DNA from: Idiomarina abyssalis
GTDB lineage: Bacteria > Pseudomonadota > Gammaproteobacteria > Enterobacterales > Alteromonadaceae
Direction of reading: 5' to 3'
NCBI RefSeq assembly: GCF_900116625.1
Contig: NZ_FPBE01000005.1
Span: forward strand, 113,729-177,728
DNA: 64,000 bases
The notes under the pieces are model-generated. The model was not told where the DNA came from. It was given only the letters and a program-made list of their open reading frames with translations, and searched no databases. Shown here in pieces: positions 17,877 to 27,239 of the stretch. Within the stretch, counting starts at the first letter, position 1; each line of letters opens with the position of its first letter. A program made the position numbers and the translations under genes.

Positions 17877-19100
17877 TTAGCGTCTCAGCTGATGTATCAG
17901 CAGAACTACGACAATAAAAATGATGCCCGACAACAGCACCTGCCACGGCACAAAAACAGCCAGTCCAAGACAGCTGGCCAAACCTATTATGGATACCCAC
18001 TTTGGCACAAAACGATCACTCTTTGTGACTTTCAATGCGGCCAAATTCGTAATGCCATAATACACTAAAACCGTGAAGGCACTGAACGACCATGCGGTCT
18101 TTATATCACCAATTGCGACCAACACCAGCATGACAATACAAGTTAGCCAGGTTGCCGGTGGTGCCGATGTCTGTTGGTCATTTAAATTGGCAAAGCGCAT
18201 GGGTAAATCGGCGCGGCGGCCCATAGCCAGAATCACCCGCGATACCCCTAAAATTAAGTTCAGAATAACTCCGCCCATAGCAACCACTGCACCAACGGTC
18301 ACTAACCATTGTACAGGTCCGCTCGGCAGCAAACTTGCCAGAGAGAAATGCTCCGCCTGAAAGTTCGCTATACTGGGAAAACGCAGCAGAGCATTCCCCA
18401 CTCCCAGATACAGAAGCGTCACAACCGCCAGAGTTAAAACAACGGCCAGAGGAATAACCCGACGTGGGTTTTGCACTTCTTCCCCCATGGTGGCAATACG
18501 TCCGTAGCCGGTGTAGGCAACAAAGAGTAAAGCTGAAGCTTGTAGTACCTGCCACCACTTAACAGACGGCCGCTCTAGCATTACAGCCGTTTGCTGATGG
18601 CCTGTAACAATAAAGGCCAGCAGAGCAATTATGCTCAGTGTGACAATGGCGGCGTTAACCCAATTTGTGCGCTTAACGCCCCCCAGTACTAATAACGTAA
18701 ACAGCACCAATACCGCAGCCGCTATCCACTGCGCTAAATAGTCCGGTATTGCCGTGGCATTGGTCACATACCAGCCTACCGCCAGCGCAGCGGTTGCCGC
18801 TGAAGCACTTTTTGCTACCACGAACAAACTACCCGCCGTTACACCATAAGCCGGAGTCAGAAACCGATAGCCATACTCGTAGGTGCCTCCACTGACGGAA
18901 TGAGCAGAAGCCAGCTGCGCGGAAGACAAGCCATTACATAAGGCCGTCACCGCCGCAATGAGAATTGCCCATAAAACGGCACCACCGGCAATATCCGCAC
19001 CAATACCCACACTCACGAACGCACCGGTACCTAAAATGGAACCAAGCCCCAAAACAATGGCACCCGCGAGCGAGGTAGAGCGAACCAACTGCTGATTCAT
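17877..19100 (-). CDS. APC-family amino-acid permease
   Basis: 407-residue inner-membrane carrier with about 12 helices. The N-terminal GAIVLGLGSILGTGAFVSVG is the glycine-rich first-helix motif of the amino acid-polyamine-organocation family. A conserved GYGRIATMGEEVQNPRRVIP segment in the middle is typical of bacterial APC members. Codes for the first gene of a two-gene operon with the ATP-grasp ligase. It is shorter than classical permeases (about 450-480 residues) but looks complete. The substrate is not predictable. Confidence 0.9.
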   Translation of the reverse strand: MNQQLVRSTSLAGAIVLGLGSILGTGAFVSVGIGADIAGGAVLWAILIAAVTALCNGLSSAQLASAHSVSGGTYEYGYRFLTPAYGVTAGSLFVVAKSASAATAALAVGWYVTNATAIPDYLAQWIAAAVLVLFTLLVLGGVKRTNWVNAAIVTLSIIALLAFIVTGHQQTAVMLERPSVKWWQVLQASALLFVAYTGYGRIATMGEEVQNPRRVIPLAVVLTLAVVTLLYLGVGNALLRFPSIANFQAEHFSLASLLPSGPVQWLVTVGAVVAMGGVILNLILGVSRVILAMGRRADLPMRFANLNDQQTSAPPATWLTCIVMLVLVAIGDIKTAWSFSAFTVLVYYGITNLAALKVTKSDRFVPKWVSIIGLASCLGLAVFVPWQVLLSGIIFIVVVLLIHQLRR

Positions 19101-19188
19101 GCTATCCCCTTTAATCTTTCGTTGCTGATTCAGTCACTTCTCTATTATCTTACAGGGTAAAAGATGAAATGGATGTGACAACCTATTA

Positions 19189-20553
19189 ATGAAACATTTA
19201 GCACTGGGCCCGATTACAGCACTTATCGTATTGCTCACGACGCAATTGGCGAACATGCCATTACCTGCCGCGCTTACTTTAAGCACTGTGGTCTGGGTAG
19301 CCTGGTGGTGGGTAACCGAGTGCATCCCCTTACCTGTCACCTCATTACTCCCTTTCGTCTTGCTTCCGGCCTTCGGGGTTATCGACACACAAACAGCCGC
19401 AGGCGCTTTAGGCGACAATATTATCCTCTTGTTCATGGGCGCCTTTATGTTGGCCAAAGCCGTTGAAGCCAGTGGTGTTCATAAGCGCATGGCTCTTTCT
19501 TTGGTTGCACGCATTGGTGCTGACAATGGCCGCAAAGTGGTTATTTCCTTTATGGCGGCGACCGCCTTTCTGTCCATGTGGATATCGAACACGGCAGGTG
19601 TGCTGGCACTTTTGCCTGTCGCGTTAGCATTGGCCGATGCCAGCGACGATGAAAACTTCCAACGGGCTCTGCTGTTAGGCCTGGCCTACGCCGGCTCACT
19701 TGGCGGTATCGCTACTTTAGTAGGAACACCACCGAACCTGATTTTTGCGTCTATCTACCAGAACATTACCGGCGTAGAGTTCAGTTTCACCCGCTGGCTG
19801 GGCATTGGTTTACCCATGGTTTTATTAGGTTTACCTGTTATTGCACTTTGGTTAACCCGCAACGTCAAATTATCAAAGCCACTTGAGTTACCAACCACCA
19901 GTGAAATGACAACCTATGAGAAGCGTGTGCTCATGGTGTTCGGTACCGTCGTCGTTTTGTGGATAACACGTACCGCACCCTTTGGCGGCTGGACCGGCTT
20001 ACTGGGCATTGGCAGCCTCAATGACGCGACCGTTGCACTGGCCGGTGTAGTTGCCATGTTCGTTATTCCAACCGGAAAAGTTAAACGCGAGAAGCTATTA
20101 AACTGGCCACTGGCAAAAGATATTCCCTGGGGCATTTTATTGCTGTTTGCCGGCGGTATTTGCTTAGCCCGTGGCGTTATGGAAAGTGGTTTGGGCGAAA
20201 TTATTGGCCAGTCACTTACCGCATTAGGCGTGCTGCCGTTATGGTTACTTATTTTTGTGTTAGCGCTGACCGTGTCCTTCGTAACAGAAGTCACCTCTAA
20301 TACAGCAACCGCCACCTTACTGATGCCCATTCTTGCAGCAACGGCAACAGCACTTGAATTACCCATTGAGTTACTCATGATACCTGCGGTTATTGCCTGC
20401 AGTTGCGCGTTTTGCATGCCGGTAGCCACACCACCAAACTCCATTGTTTTTGCTTCTAATCGGGTCACCATAAAAGCCATGGCCAGAGAGGGTGTGGTGC
20501 TTAATATTTTGCTCGCCATTGTCACGACACTGGTGGTACTAATTTTTGTCTAG
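19189..20553 (+). CDS. SLC13/DASS-family anion:Na+ symporter
   Basis: 454-residue membrane protein with about 11-12 helices. The two SNT substrate/sodium motifs of the divalent-anion:sodium symporters are present: MWISNTAGVLALLPVA and VTSNTATATLLMPIL. Also visible are WWVTECIPLPVTSLLP near residue 40 and GTPPNLIFASIY. Members import dicarboxylates such as succinate, malate or citrate, sometimes sulfate. Its divergent neighbour is the APC permease gene; the 88-base gap shows no strong operator. Confidence 0.92.
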   Translation: MKHLALGPITALIVLLTTQLANMPLPAALTLSTVVWVAWWWVTECIPLPVTSLLPFVLLPAFGVIDTQTAAGALGDNIILLFMGAFMLAKAVEASGVHKRMALSLVARIGADNGRKVVISFMAATAFLSMWISNTAGVLALLPVALALADASDDENFQRALLLGLAYAGSLGGIATLVGTPPNLIFASIYQNITGVEFSFTRWLGIGLPMVLLGLPVIALWLTRNVKLSKPLELPTTSEMTTYEKRVLMVFGTVVVLWITRTAPFGGWTGLLGIGSLNDATVALAGVVAMFVIPTGKVKREKLLNWPLAKDIPWGILLLFAGGICLARGVMESGLGEIIGQSLTALGVLPLWLLIFVLALTVSFVTEVTSNTATATLLMPILAATATALELPIELLMIPAVIACSCAFCMPVATPPNSIVFASNRVTIKAMAREGVVLNILLAIVTTLVVLIFV

Positions 20554-20613
20554 TGCGCCCGAGTCGGTGACAGGCTATAATCACCCGCTTTCATCCCCTA
20601 GAAAGGACTTGAT

Positions 20614-20952
20614 ATGAGCGATTTCCCAGCCTGCCCGGAGTGTAATTCAAGCTTTACCTACCACGACGGTACTTTACTCATTTGCCCTGAGTGCGGGCAC
20701 GAATGGTCTGAAAACGAACCTGAAGCAGCTGACGATGCACCATCCTTTCGCGATTCGAACGGCACACCACTGGAAGACGGCGACACCGTCACAGTTATTA
20801 AAGATCTTAAAATTAAAGGGTCATCTTCAGTGGTTAAGGTGGGCACCAAAGTTAAAAATATTCGTCTCATTGACGGCGACCATGACATTGATTGCAAAAT
20901 TGACGGCATTGGTGCAATGAAACTGAAATCTGAATTTGTTAAAAAGGTCTGA
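20614..20952 (+). CDS. PhnA/YjdM-family zinc-ribbon protein
   Basis: 112 residues. An N-terminal zinc ribbon ([13 protein letters not shown] and CPECGHEW) is followed by the conserved PhnA domain ([25 protein letters not shown], shown here as key parts, and GTKVKNIRL). Despite the historical name, E. coli PhnA/YjdM is not a phosphonoacetate hydrolase, and its role is unclear. The ATG follows AGAAAGGACTTGAT. The start of the secreted phosphodiesterase gene lies 21 bases downstream, so they may be co-transcribed. Confidence 0.93.
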   Translation: MSDFPACPECNSSFTYHDGTLLICPECGHEWSENEPEAADDAPSFRDSNGTPLEDGDTVTVIKDLKIKGSSSVVKVGTKVKNIRLIDGDHDIDCKIDGIGAMKLKSEFVKKV

Positions 20953-20973
20953 AATCGGATACCGGAACTTATT

Positions 20974-22182
20974 ATGAAAACCCTATTGATTGTCTGCCTC
21001 GTTCTTTTTTCGTCATTTACATTTGGCAAAAACAACGAACAAACCCTGGTGCTTATTTCGATAGACGGCTTTCGTCATGACTATATTGAAAAGCACGACG
21101 CGAAAAATATTGCCAAGCTTGCTCAGGAAGGCGTGCGCAGCAAGGGGTTAATACCGGTTTATCCGTCAAAGACTTTTCCTAATCATCTGTCTATTATTAC
21201 CGGCCGTTATCCGACCAAGCATGGTTTGGTCGATAATAACTTTTACGATACCGAGCGCCAGCAAAAGTACAGTATGGCCGACGGCTTAGAAGACAGCAGT
21301 TGGATAACCGCGTTGCCTTTGTGGAACCTTGCCGAGTTTCAGGGAGTAAAAGCAGCCACTTTCTTCTGGCCTGAATCCGATGCCCGCATAAATGGCCGGA
21401 CACCCAGTTATTTTTATCATTACAGTCACCCGGTTCCTAACCGCCAGCGAATCGAACAAATCATCGACTGGCTCAAGCTACCGGAAAAAGCGCGTCCACG
21501 GCTGGTTACCGGCTACTTTTCCGTCGTTGACACCATGGGTCATCGTTTCGGACCAGACTCGAAACAAGTAAAAGGGGCCGTTCAGCACATAGACGAGCTC
21601 ATTGGAGAGTTGTGGCGGAAATTACAGACAGAAGTGGATGCTTCCGTGAATTTAGTGTTGGTCTCTGATCATGGCATGGCTCCGATATTGGCCGATAAAA
21701 TGATAGAAGTTGATGAGCTGAACATTGATTCAGACCTGTTTACCGTTGTTAACGCACAAACCCGTTTGCTGATTTACGCTAAAGAAAATATGTCAGAGCA
21801 AGACATTGAGTCGCTCCGTCAGCGTTTAAAACAAACAACGGAACAGCCATTTTATCTAGAAACAGAAAACGCACTTGCACAGCGACACTTTGTTAACAGC
21901 CCTCGTGTGCCGGCTATCGTGCTTGCAACCGACGCACCAAACAGCTTTGCTACCCGACCAGCTGAAGAACGCTCTGATGGGGGTACTCACGGGTATTACG
22001 GCACTCGCGATATGGATGGGCTATTTGTTGCCACCGGCAACGCTTTTAATAAGGGACAAAAAATTGAGCGTTTTGAAAACATTCATATTTACCCAATGCT
22101 GGCAGAATTACTTGGGTTAGAGATTCTCACAGAAATTGATGGCCGGGCGGAAGTGCTCCGGCCAACTCTCGAAACTCATTAG
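20974..22182 (+). CDS. Secreted nucleotide pyrophosphatase/phosphodiesterase (alkaline phosphatase superfamily)
   Basis: 402 residues with an N-terminal signal peptide (about 1-18). The NPP active site is complete: Asp31 in ISIDGFRHDY, nucleophile Thr67 in YPSKTFPNHLSIITGRYPT, the Asp/His pair in VVDTMGHRFG, SDHGM, and the last His in GTHGYYG. Members hydrolyse phosphodiester bonds of nucleotides or lipids in the periplasm using two zinc ions. It overlaps the end of the convergent DUF4199-like gene by four bases. The precise substrate is unknown. Confidence 0.93.
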   Translation: MKTLLIVCLVLFSSFTFGKNNEQTLVLISIDGFRHDYIEKHDAKNIAKLAQEGVRSKGLIPVYPSKTFPNHLSIITGRYPTKHGLVDNNFYDTERQQKYSMADGLEDSSWITALPLWNLAEFQGVKAATFFWPESDARINGRTPSYFYHYSHPVPNRQRIEQIIDWLKLPEKARPRLVTGYFSVVDTMGHRFGPDSKQVKGAVQHIDELIGELWRKLQTEVDASVNLVLVSDHGMAPILADKMIEVDELNIDSDLFTVVNAQTRLLIYAKENMSEQDIESLRQRLKQTTEQPFYLETENALAQRHFVNSPRVPAIVLATDAPNSFATRPAEERSDGGTHGYYGTRDMDGLFVATGNAFNKGQKIERFENIHIYPMLAELLGLEILTEIDGRAEVLRPTLETH

Positions 22183-22673
22183 TCAGCATCAGGTTGCGGT
22201 GTTTTCATGAACACCGCGACTATTGCCGCCGTAATAGCTCCAATCACCAGAGCAAAAATCATTGACTGAACAATATAGCTACTAAGCTGAAAATAAACCT
22301 CAGCTTGTTCTGCACTCATTTCGCCTTGAGTTACTGAAAAATTGCTCACATTTTCAAAGTAATCAGGCGAAATAATGACATGGGTTATCCACTGGCTAAT
22401 TGGCGTCAAAATAGCCACCACAACGGCAATTATCAAACCGCTTACAAACCCCTGCTTCCAAGTCATCGATCCATTTAAATCTTTTTCACGTTTCTCTCTA
22501 AGTGCCAGTACGTAAATAGCAATAGCAATGAGTGCAAAGAAGTTGGTGTAGGTTGCGTGGTAAGCAATATAGTTGTCATGCAGACCGACTAATCTTTCCA
22601 TTAACATCCACAACAAACCTGCAATGGTGAAGATAATGCCCCACTTTATTTCTGTTTTTCGTTGTTTAAGCAT
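22179..22673 (-). CDS. DUF4199-like four-helix membrane protein
   Basis: About 164 residues with four hydrophobic segments and the stretch TWKQGFVSGLIIAVVVAILTP, resembling the DUF4199 family of unknown function. The frame extends 24 codons further upstream from a GTG, adding another hydrophobic stretch. The ATG at 22673 (MLKQRKTEIKWGIIF) fits the family N-terminus and has AAGAG upstream, so it was preferred. Divergent from the pgs cluster; function unknown. Confidence 0.7.
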   Translation of the reverse strand: MLKQRKTEIKWGIIFTIAGLLWMLMERLVGLHDNYIAYHATYTNFFALIAIAIYVLALREKREKDLNGSMTWKQGFVSGLIIAVVVAILTPISQWITHVIISPDYFENVSNFSVTQGEMSAEQAEVYFQLSSYIVQSMIFALVIGAITAAIVAVFMKTPQPDAD

Positions 22674-22778
22674 TTTGTAGTACTCTTGTGTAAAGATCCC
22701 TAAAAACAATAGCATCATTAGTAGAATATCTGTAATTATAGTCACGTTTTTTAAACGATTTCCTTCAGGAGGGTTCCC

Positions 22779-23984
22779 GTGGAAATACCCAGCATGCTCG
22801 CCATTGTAGCTGCACTATGGGTTGTTCTCGTCATTGCCGGCGTTTTTGAGGCTGTGCGTCACTGGGCGCTTGTGCGTAAAATTCCCGTTCGGGTTCATGT
22901 GAACGGTACTCGCGGTAAAACCAGCGTTACCCGTTTAATTGCTGCAGGGCTGCGTAGCGGCGGAAAACGTATTTGCGCAAAAACAACAGGTTCAGCCGCG
23001 GCCATTACTGACCCCGAGGGGCGAGAATTCCCTATTTACCGCATTAGCGGCGCAAATATTATCGAACAAATGCGCACCCTGAAAAGAATGGCCGCATTAA
23101 AGCCCGAAATTGTGGTTATGGAATGTATGGCGCTGCAACCACAGTACCAGTCCTTAAGCGAACTGCGAATGGTACGTTCAACAGTAGGCGTTATTACCAA
23201 TGCCCGAGCCGATCATTTAGATGTGATGGGGCCGGGAGAAAACGATGTAGGACTCGCCCTTGCCGGTAGCACCCCGGTGAAAGGGGATTTATTCACCGCT
23301 GAGCGAGACTTACTCGACATCTTCAAGCACTCCTGCCAAGACCGAAAGAGCGAGCTGCATGGTGTAACAGAAGACGAAGTTAACGCTATTACTGAGGAAA
23401 CCATGAAACGTTTTCGCTATGCCGAACATGCGGAGAACGTTGCGTTGGCACTTAATGTCTGCGAACACCTGGGCGTCGACAGGGAGAAAGCCTTAGACGG
23501 AATGGTTGCCCTGGAGCCGGAAGCCGGTGCCATGCAGGTTCTTCACGTTAATTACTTCAAGCGGGAAATTGTTTTCGTCAACGCTTTTGCAGCCAACGAT
23601 CCAGAGTCTACTGGTCGCATTTGGGAAAACATGCTGGAAAAGCATGGCAACGAACGTCGAAAAATCGTGTTAATTAATTGCCGGGCGGACCGCCCACACC
23701 GCTCTCAGCAAATGGCGGAAGATGCGGTTAAGTGGAGCGAAGCGGATAAATACCTACTGATGGGTTCAGGCACCTTTATTTTCGTCCGTAATGCGGTGAA
23801 ATATGGCCTCGACCCAGAAAAATTATTAGTCATGGAAAATGCCCATATGACCGAAATAACCGAAACAATTTTAGAAGAGTCCGGCAGCAGCGCATTAGTT
23901 GTTGGCATGTGCAATATTCACGGCGGTGGCGAAGAAGTCGCTCGCTTCTTCCAGAACCGGGCAATCAAGGAGGAAGATCTATGA
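22779..23984 (+). CDS. pgsB: Poly-gamma-glutamate synthase subunit PgsB/CapB
   Basis: 401-residue Mur-ligase-like ATP-dependent amide ligase that elongates poly-gamma-glutamate. A single N-terminal membrane helix is followed by the P-loop NGTRGKTS at 42-49, then NARADHLDVMGPG and LINCRADRPHRSQQM, all characteristic of PgsB. The start is a GTG preceded by AGGAGGG, the strongest ribosome site of the region. It overlaps pgsC by ATGA. Together with PgsC it forms the membrane polymerase complex; cluster context supports the assignment. Confidence 0.93.
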   Translation: MEIPSMLAIVAALWVVLVIAGVFEAVRHWALVRKIPVRVHVNGTRGKTSVTRLIAAGLRSGGKRICAKTTGSAAAITDPEGREFPIYRISGANIIEQMRTLKRMAALKPEIVVMECMALQPQYQSLSELRMVRSTVGVITNARADHLDVMGPGENDVGLALAGSTPVKGDLFTAERDLLDIFKHSCQDRKSELHGVTEDEVNAITEETMKRFRYAEHAENVALALNVCEHLGVDREKALDGMVALEPEAGAMQVLHVNYFKREIVFVNAFAANDPESTGRIWENMLEKHGNERRKIVLINCRADRPHRSQQMAEDAVKWSEADKYLLMGSGTFIFVRNAVKYGLDPEKLLVMENAHMTEITETILEESGSSALVVGMCNIHGGGEEVARFFQNRAIKEEDL

Positions 23985-24556
23985 TTGCATTAAACATTCT
24001 GGCCGTTGCCATTGGGGTCGGCTTATTTTTTACCTTATTACTCACTCAAACTTTAGGCCTTGCCGCAGGCGGTTTGGTTGTACCTGGGTATGTCGCACTG
24101 CAATTGACCGATCCTTTAAGCTTGGCCATTACGCTTATTGCCGCGCTTATCACTTATTTGATTGTCCGAATTATTGCCAGCTTCGCCATTATTTACGGCC
24201 GCCGCCAAACCATTATCATGATTCTTACCGGCTATTTGATTGCCGGGTTAATGGACTTATTTCTTGGGAACCTGGTTAACTGGGTCGATTTACAAATGAT
24301 TGCCGGGGGAGATAACGCTCAGGCTCAAATCGCAACACTTGAGTCCAGCTTTATGATGTCCATTATGGAAAGCAGCATTATCGGCTACATTATTCCCGGA
24401 CTTATCGCCATTTGGTTTGACCGACAGGGCGTACTTCAAACCCTGTGCGGGCTGGCAGTAACAGCTGTGCTGGTCAGGCTAGCACTGATTGTGATTATGC
24501 CGGAATCACTACAAATGTACGAAGCAAGCCAAGCATTTCAGATGCCCGGCTGGTAA
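23981..24556 (+). CDS. pgsC: Poly-gamma-glutamate biosynthesis membrane protein PgsC/CapC
   Basis: 191 residues, strongly hydrophobic, with about five membrane helices and the family signature GLAAGGLVVPGYVAL near residue 28. The ATG overlaps the pgsB stop in ATGA and is preceded by AAGGAGG, giving tight translational coupling. Open frame further upstream is coding sequence of pgsB in another frame. PgsC is the small membrane partner of the PgsB ligase. Confidence 0.92.
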   Translation: MIALNILAVAIGVGLFFTLLLTQTLGLAAGGLVVPGYVALQLTDPLSLAITLIAALITYLIVRIIASFAIIYGRRQTIIMILTGYLIAGLMDLFLGNLVNWVDLQMIAGGDNAQAQIATLESSFMMSIMESSIIGYIIPGLIAIWFDRQGVLQTLCGLAVTAVLVRLALIVIMPESLQMYEASQAFQMPGW

Positions 24557-24570
24557 CAGGAGGACGAATC

Positions 24571-25722
24571 ATGAGTAGTTTTACAAAGATTTATTGGCGT
24601 TCTTCGGGCGTACCAACCTGGGGATTAATTTTTCTTATCGTATTATCCGTTATTGTGATGGTGGCGGCGGAAAACGTGAAGCAGCGTGATCCTATTGTTG
24701 ACGACAACTACGCTACTATGGTTAACGCATCGAAGATAATGCGTGAAGGCATGCAGGTACTGAAACCGCTGCGCGCTCAATTAGCACCGATTAACCCTGA
24801 ATTTGATCCCCAACGCTCAGGATTCGTTGGTTTAGAAAACAGCATTGTAACAACCAACCATGGTGGCCGTGAATCGAAACAAACAACAGTTAACCCTAAC
24901 TGGGCTGCCGTTGCAGTTAAATTAATGGCCGATGCCGGTGTGAAAGAAGGGGATTTAGTTGCAGTCACCGTATCGGGTTCCTTCCCCGCATTAAACCTCG
25001 CTGTTTATTCAGCCATTGAAGCTATCGGAGCCGAAGCGGTTATCATTGCATCCGCATCATCGTCGCAATGGGGTGCCAACGTTCCTAACTTCTTGTGGCT
25101 TGATATGGAGCGCGAGCTTAGAGAAGCCGGTGTGCTCTCTTTAAAGCCTGTTTATGCGTCTATCGGCGGAATTGAAGACCGTGGCATTGGCATTCCTGAA
25201 GAAGGAATAAACTCAATACGTAATAGTATAGAGAATTCAGGCATTAACCTCATTGAGCCGGCCAACTATCAGGAAGCAGTTGCTGACCGTATTGCCATAT
25301 TCCGTGAACACTCAGCAGACCGTCAGTACAAGGCCTTTCTCAACGTCGGTGGCGGCGCAACCATTGTTGGCCCTCCGGGTATTGATGATATGTTTAAGTC
25401 GGGCCTGCAAAAAGATGCGCCATCACGGGCTTTCGCAGTCGATACTGTCATGGGTTACTTCCTGCAGGAAGACATTCCCGGCATTCACTTCATTGGTATT
25501 AAAACCATGGCTGAGCGACACGGCCTGCCGCTAATGCCACTGGAGGTTGTTCCTGTTGGTAATGGCGGGGTCTATTCAGCCACTATTTATAACCGCTGGT
25601 TAGCGCTGGGGTTAGGAGTAGGGTTATTTGCCATGACCTGGCTTATTGTTCGCTCTGCACGCATTACCAGCTTGTGGCGCAGAACTGGCGAAAGCGGTAA
25701 AAGCACAAAACCAATGGTTTAA
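24571..25722 (+). CDS. pgsW: Poly-gamma-glutamate system protein PgsW-like
   Basis: About 383 residues: an N-terminal membrane helix (VPTWGLIFLIVLSVIVMVAA), a large extracytoplasmic domain with repeated glycine-rich motifs (VAVTVSGSFPALNLA, NVGGGATIVGPPG) and a C-terminal membrane helix. This matches the poly-gamma-glutamate system protein found beside pgsBC in Gram-negative bacteria. The ATG at 24571 follows CAGGAGGACGAATC. It takes the place held by pgsA/capA in Bacillus; no CapA or CapD homologue lies nearby. Its exact function is unknown; export or anchoring is plausible. Confidence 0.85.
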   Translation: MSSFTKIYWRSSGVPTWGLIFLIVLSVIVMVAAENVKQRDPIVDDNYATMVNASKIMREGMQVLKPLRAQLAPINPEFDPQRSGFVGLENSIVTTNHGGRESKQTTVNPNWAAVAVKLMADAGVKEGDLVAVTVSGSFPALNLAVYSAIEAIGAEAVIIASASSSQWGANVPNFLWLDMERELREAGVLSLKPVYASIGGIEDRGIGIPEEGINSIRNSIENSGINLIEPANYQEAVADRIAIFREHSADRQYKAFLNVGGGATIVGPPGIDDMFKSGLQKDAPSRAFAVDTVMGYFLQEDIPGIHFIGIKTMAERHGLPLMPLEVVPVGNGGVYSATIYNRWLALGLGVGLFAMTWLIVRSARITSLWRRTGESGKSTKPMV

Positions 25723-25731
25723 TTCTGAAGC

Positions 25732-25755
25732 GGGAGCAAATTAACCTTTGCTCCC
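25732..25755. terminator. Hairpin terminator between pgsW and the LOG gene
   Basis: GGGAGCAAA and TTTGCTCCC form a perfect 9-bp stem with a six-base loop between convergent genes; the LOG-gene stop codon lies in the loop. Confidence 0.6.
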
Positions 25756-26631
25756 ATTCTTTAAGTCATAACAGTGACATATTGCTTGCCATGCTTCTTC
25801 CGCACTATCCACAATCTGGAACAAGTCTAAGTCGTATTCTGCAATAGTGCCTTCTTCTACCAGCAAATCGAAATCGACTGCACGGCGCCAAAATTCGGAG
25901 CCCACCAAAACGATAGGTACAGGTTCTGATTTTTTAGTTTGTACCAAAGTTAAGGTTTCGAATAACTCGTCGAGCGTTCCGAAGCCACCAGGAAAAGCAA
26001 CTAACGCACGGGCTCGTTGCAGAAAGTGCATTTTTCGAATGGCAAAATAGTGAAACTGGAAGCAGTATTCAGGCGTTATATAGGGGTTTGGGCGTTGCTC
26101 GTGAGGCAGTACAATATTCAGACCAATACTTTCTCCTCCGGCTTCCATCGCACCTCGGTTCGCAGCTTCCATGATGCCGGGGCCACCGCCACTGACAATC
26201 ATCAGGTTTTCTTCATCGTGCTTAAGGTTATGTTCAGTCGCAATACGCGAAAAATCCATTGCCTGCTGATAATAACCACTATTTTTTAATGCCCGCTGGG
26301 CGCGCTTTAAGTTACCTTTTAAGCTGTCATTACCTGGCTCTTCTGCTAATGCGTGTTCGGCCATACGGACATCGTGCTGCGCCTGCTCAGGGGATAAAAA
26401 CCGGGCGCTGCCAAAAACGACAATGGTTGCGTCTACCTGATGCTTTTCCAGCGTTAACTGAGGCTTTAGATACTCCAGCTGCAAGCGCACCGCGCGCAAG
26501 TCGTCCTGCAGTAAAAATTCATGGTCGGCAAATGCCAGCTTATACGAGCCTTGCCCTTCTATTTTGGCAATAGATTCTTCAGACTGTTTCGCCGAAATTA
26601 AACGACGTCGATGCAACTCATTTTCTTTCAT
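25741..26631 (-). CDS. LOG-family (lysine-decarboxylase-like) nucleotide-sugar phosphoribohydrolase
   Basis: 296 residues. The core Rossmann domain carries GGGPGIMEAANRGA at 148-161 and PGGFGTLDE at 214-222, the two signature motifs of the LOG family. These proteins release bases from nucleoside monophosphates (cytokinin-type activation, or PpnN-like housekeeping). An additional N-terminal extension of about 65 residues contains a conserved AFADHEFLL segment, as in the longer bacterial subgroup. Older annotations as lysine decarboxylase are misleading. Confidence 0.9.
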   Translation of the reverse strand: MKENELHRRRLISAKQSEESIAKIEGQGSYKLAFADHEFLLQDDLRAVRLQLEYLKPQLTLEKHQVDATIVVFGSARFLSPEQAQHDVRMAEHALAEEPGNDSLKGNLKRAQRALKNSGYYQQAMDFSRIATEHNLKHDEENLMIVSGGGPGIMEAANRGAMEAGGESIGLNIVLPHEQRPNPYITPEYCFQFHYFAIRKMHFLQRARALVAFPGGFGTLDELFETLTLVQTKKSEPVPIVLVGSEFWRRAVDFDLLVEEGTIAEYDLDLFQIVDSAEEAWQAICHCYDLKNGSKG

Positions 26632-26707
26632 GGGAAGTCCGTATGCATGGGTTAATGGTAACCAATAACGGCTAGTTTATCTTAAATACTGAACAAAGCC
26701 TTTTTAA

Positions 26708-27154
26708 TTAGTCTCTTTCCAATTGCATAGAAACCATACCATTGTTCTCACCTACCTCATGAAACCCCAGGTCTTTATAAAGTGACCGTGCCGGCGTATT
26801 TTCAGGGTATACATTCAATGTAATAAACCTGACTTGCTCCTGCGCCCAGGCATTTCCCATTAACGCTTTTACAAACAGCCTGCCCACCCCTTTGCCTCTC
26901 ACTTTCGGGTTAACAATAAGGCAGGCTATGTGAATACCGTTCTCGACTTTTTCATAAGCCTGAGCAAAACCAATCAGCTCTTCATTCTGATAAAACGCAA
27001 AAGTGCCGCGTTCATTGCCTTTAATTTGTTGCCAGATAGCGTCCGCAGGGCTGCCATACCGAACTTTATCGCCAAACCACAGCCGGAACTCTGCAGCATT
27101 CTCAGGCCAGGTCAACGCCACTTTTAATTCGTTTAATTCAGCTTTCTTTAACAT
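26708..27154 (-). CDS. GNAT-family N-acetyltransferase
   Basis: About 148 residues. The acetyl-CoA-binding motif A is visible as LIVNPKVRGKGVGRLFVKAL, followed by TLNVYPENTPARSLYKDLGF, motif B of the GNAT fold. An in-frame GTG at 27196 would add 14 residues; the ATG at 27154 (MLKKAELNELKVAL) looks like a normal GNAT start and was preferred. The acceptor substrate cannot be predicted. Confidence 0.85.
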   Translation of the reverse strand: MLKKAELNELKVALTWPENAAEFRLWFGDKVRYGSPADAIWQQIKGNERGTFAFYQNEELIGFAQAYEKVENGIHIACLIVNPKVRGKGVGRLFVKALMGNAWAQEQVRFITLNVYPENTPARSLYKDLGFHEVGENNGMVSMQLERD

Positions 27155-27239
27155 CGCTCTTTGTTTTAACAATGGGTTTCCAACGTAAATTAGCACAGAA
27201 GAAAACCTAACGTCGCGTTAGTTCGTTAACTAAGGTAAT

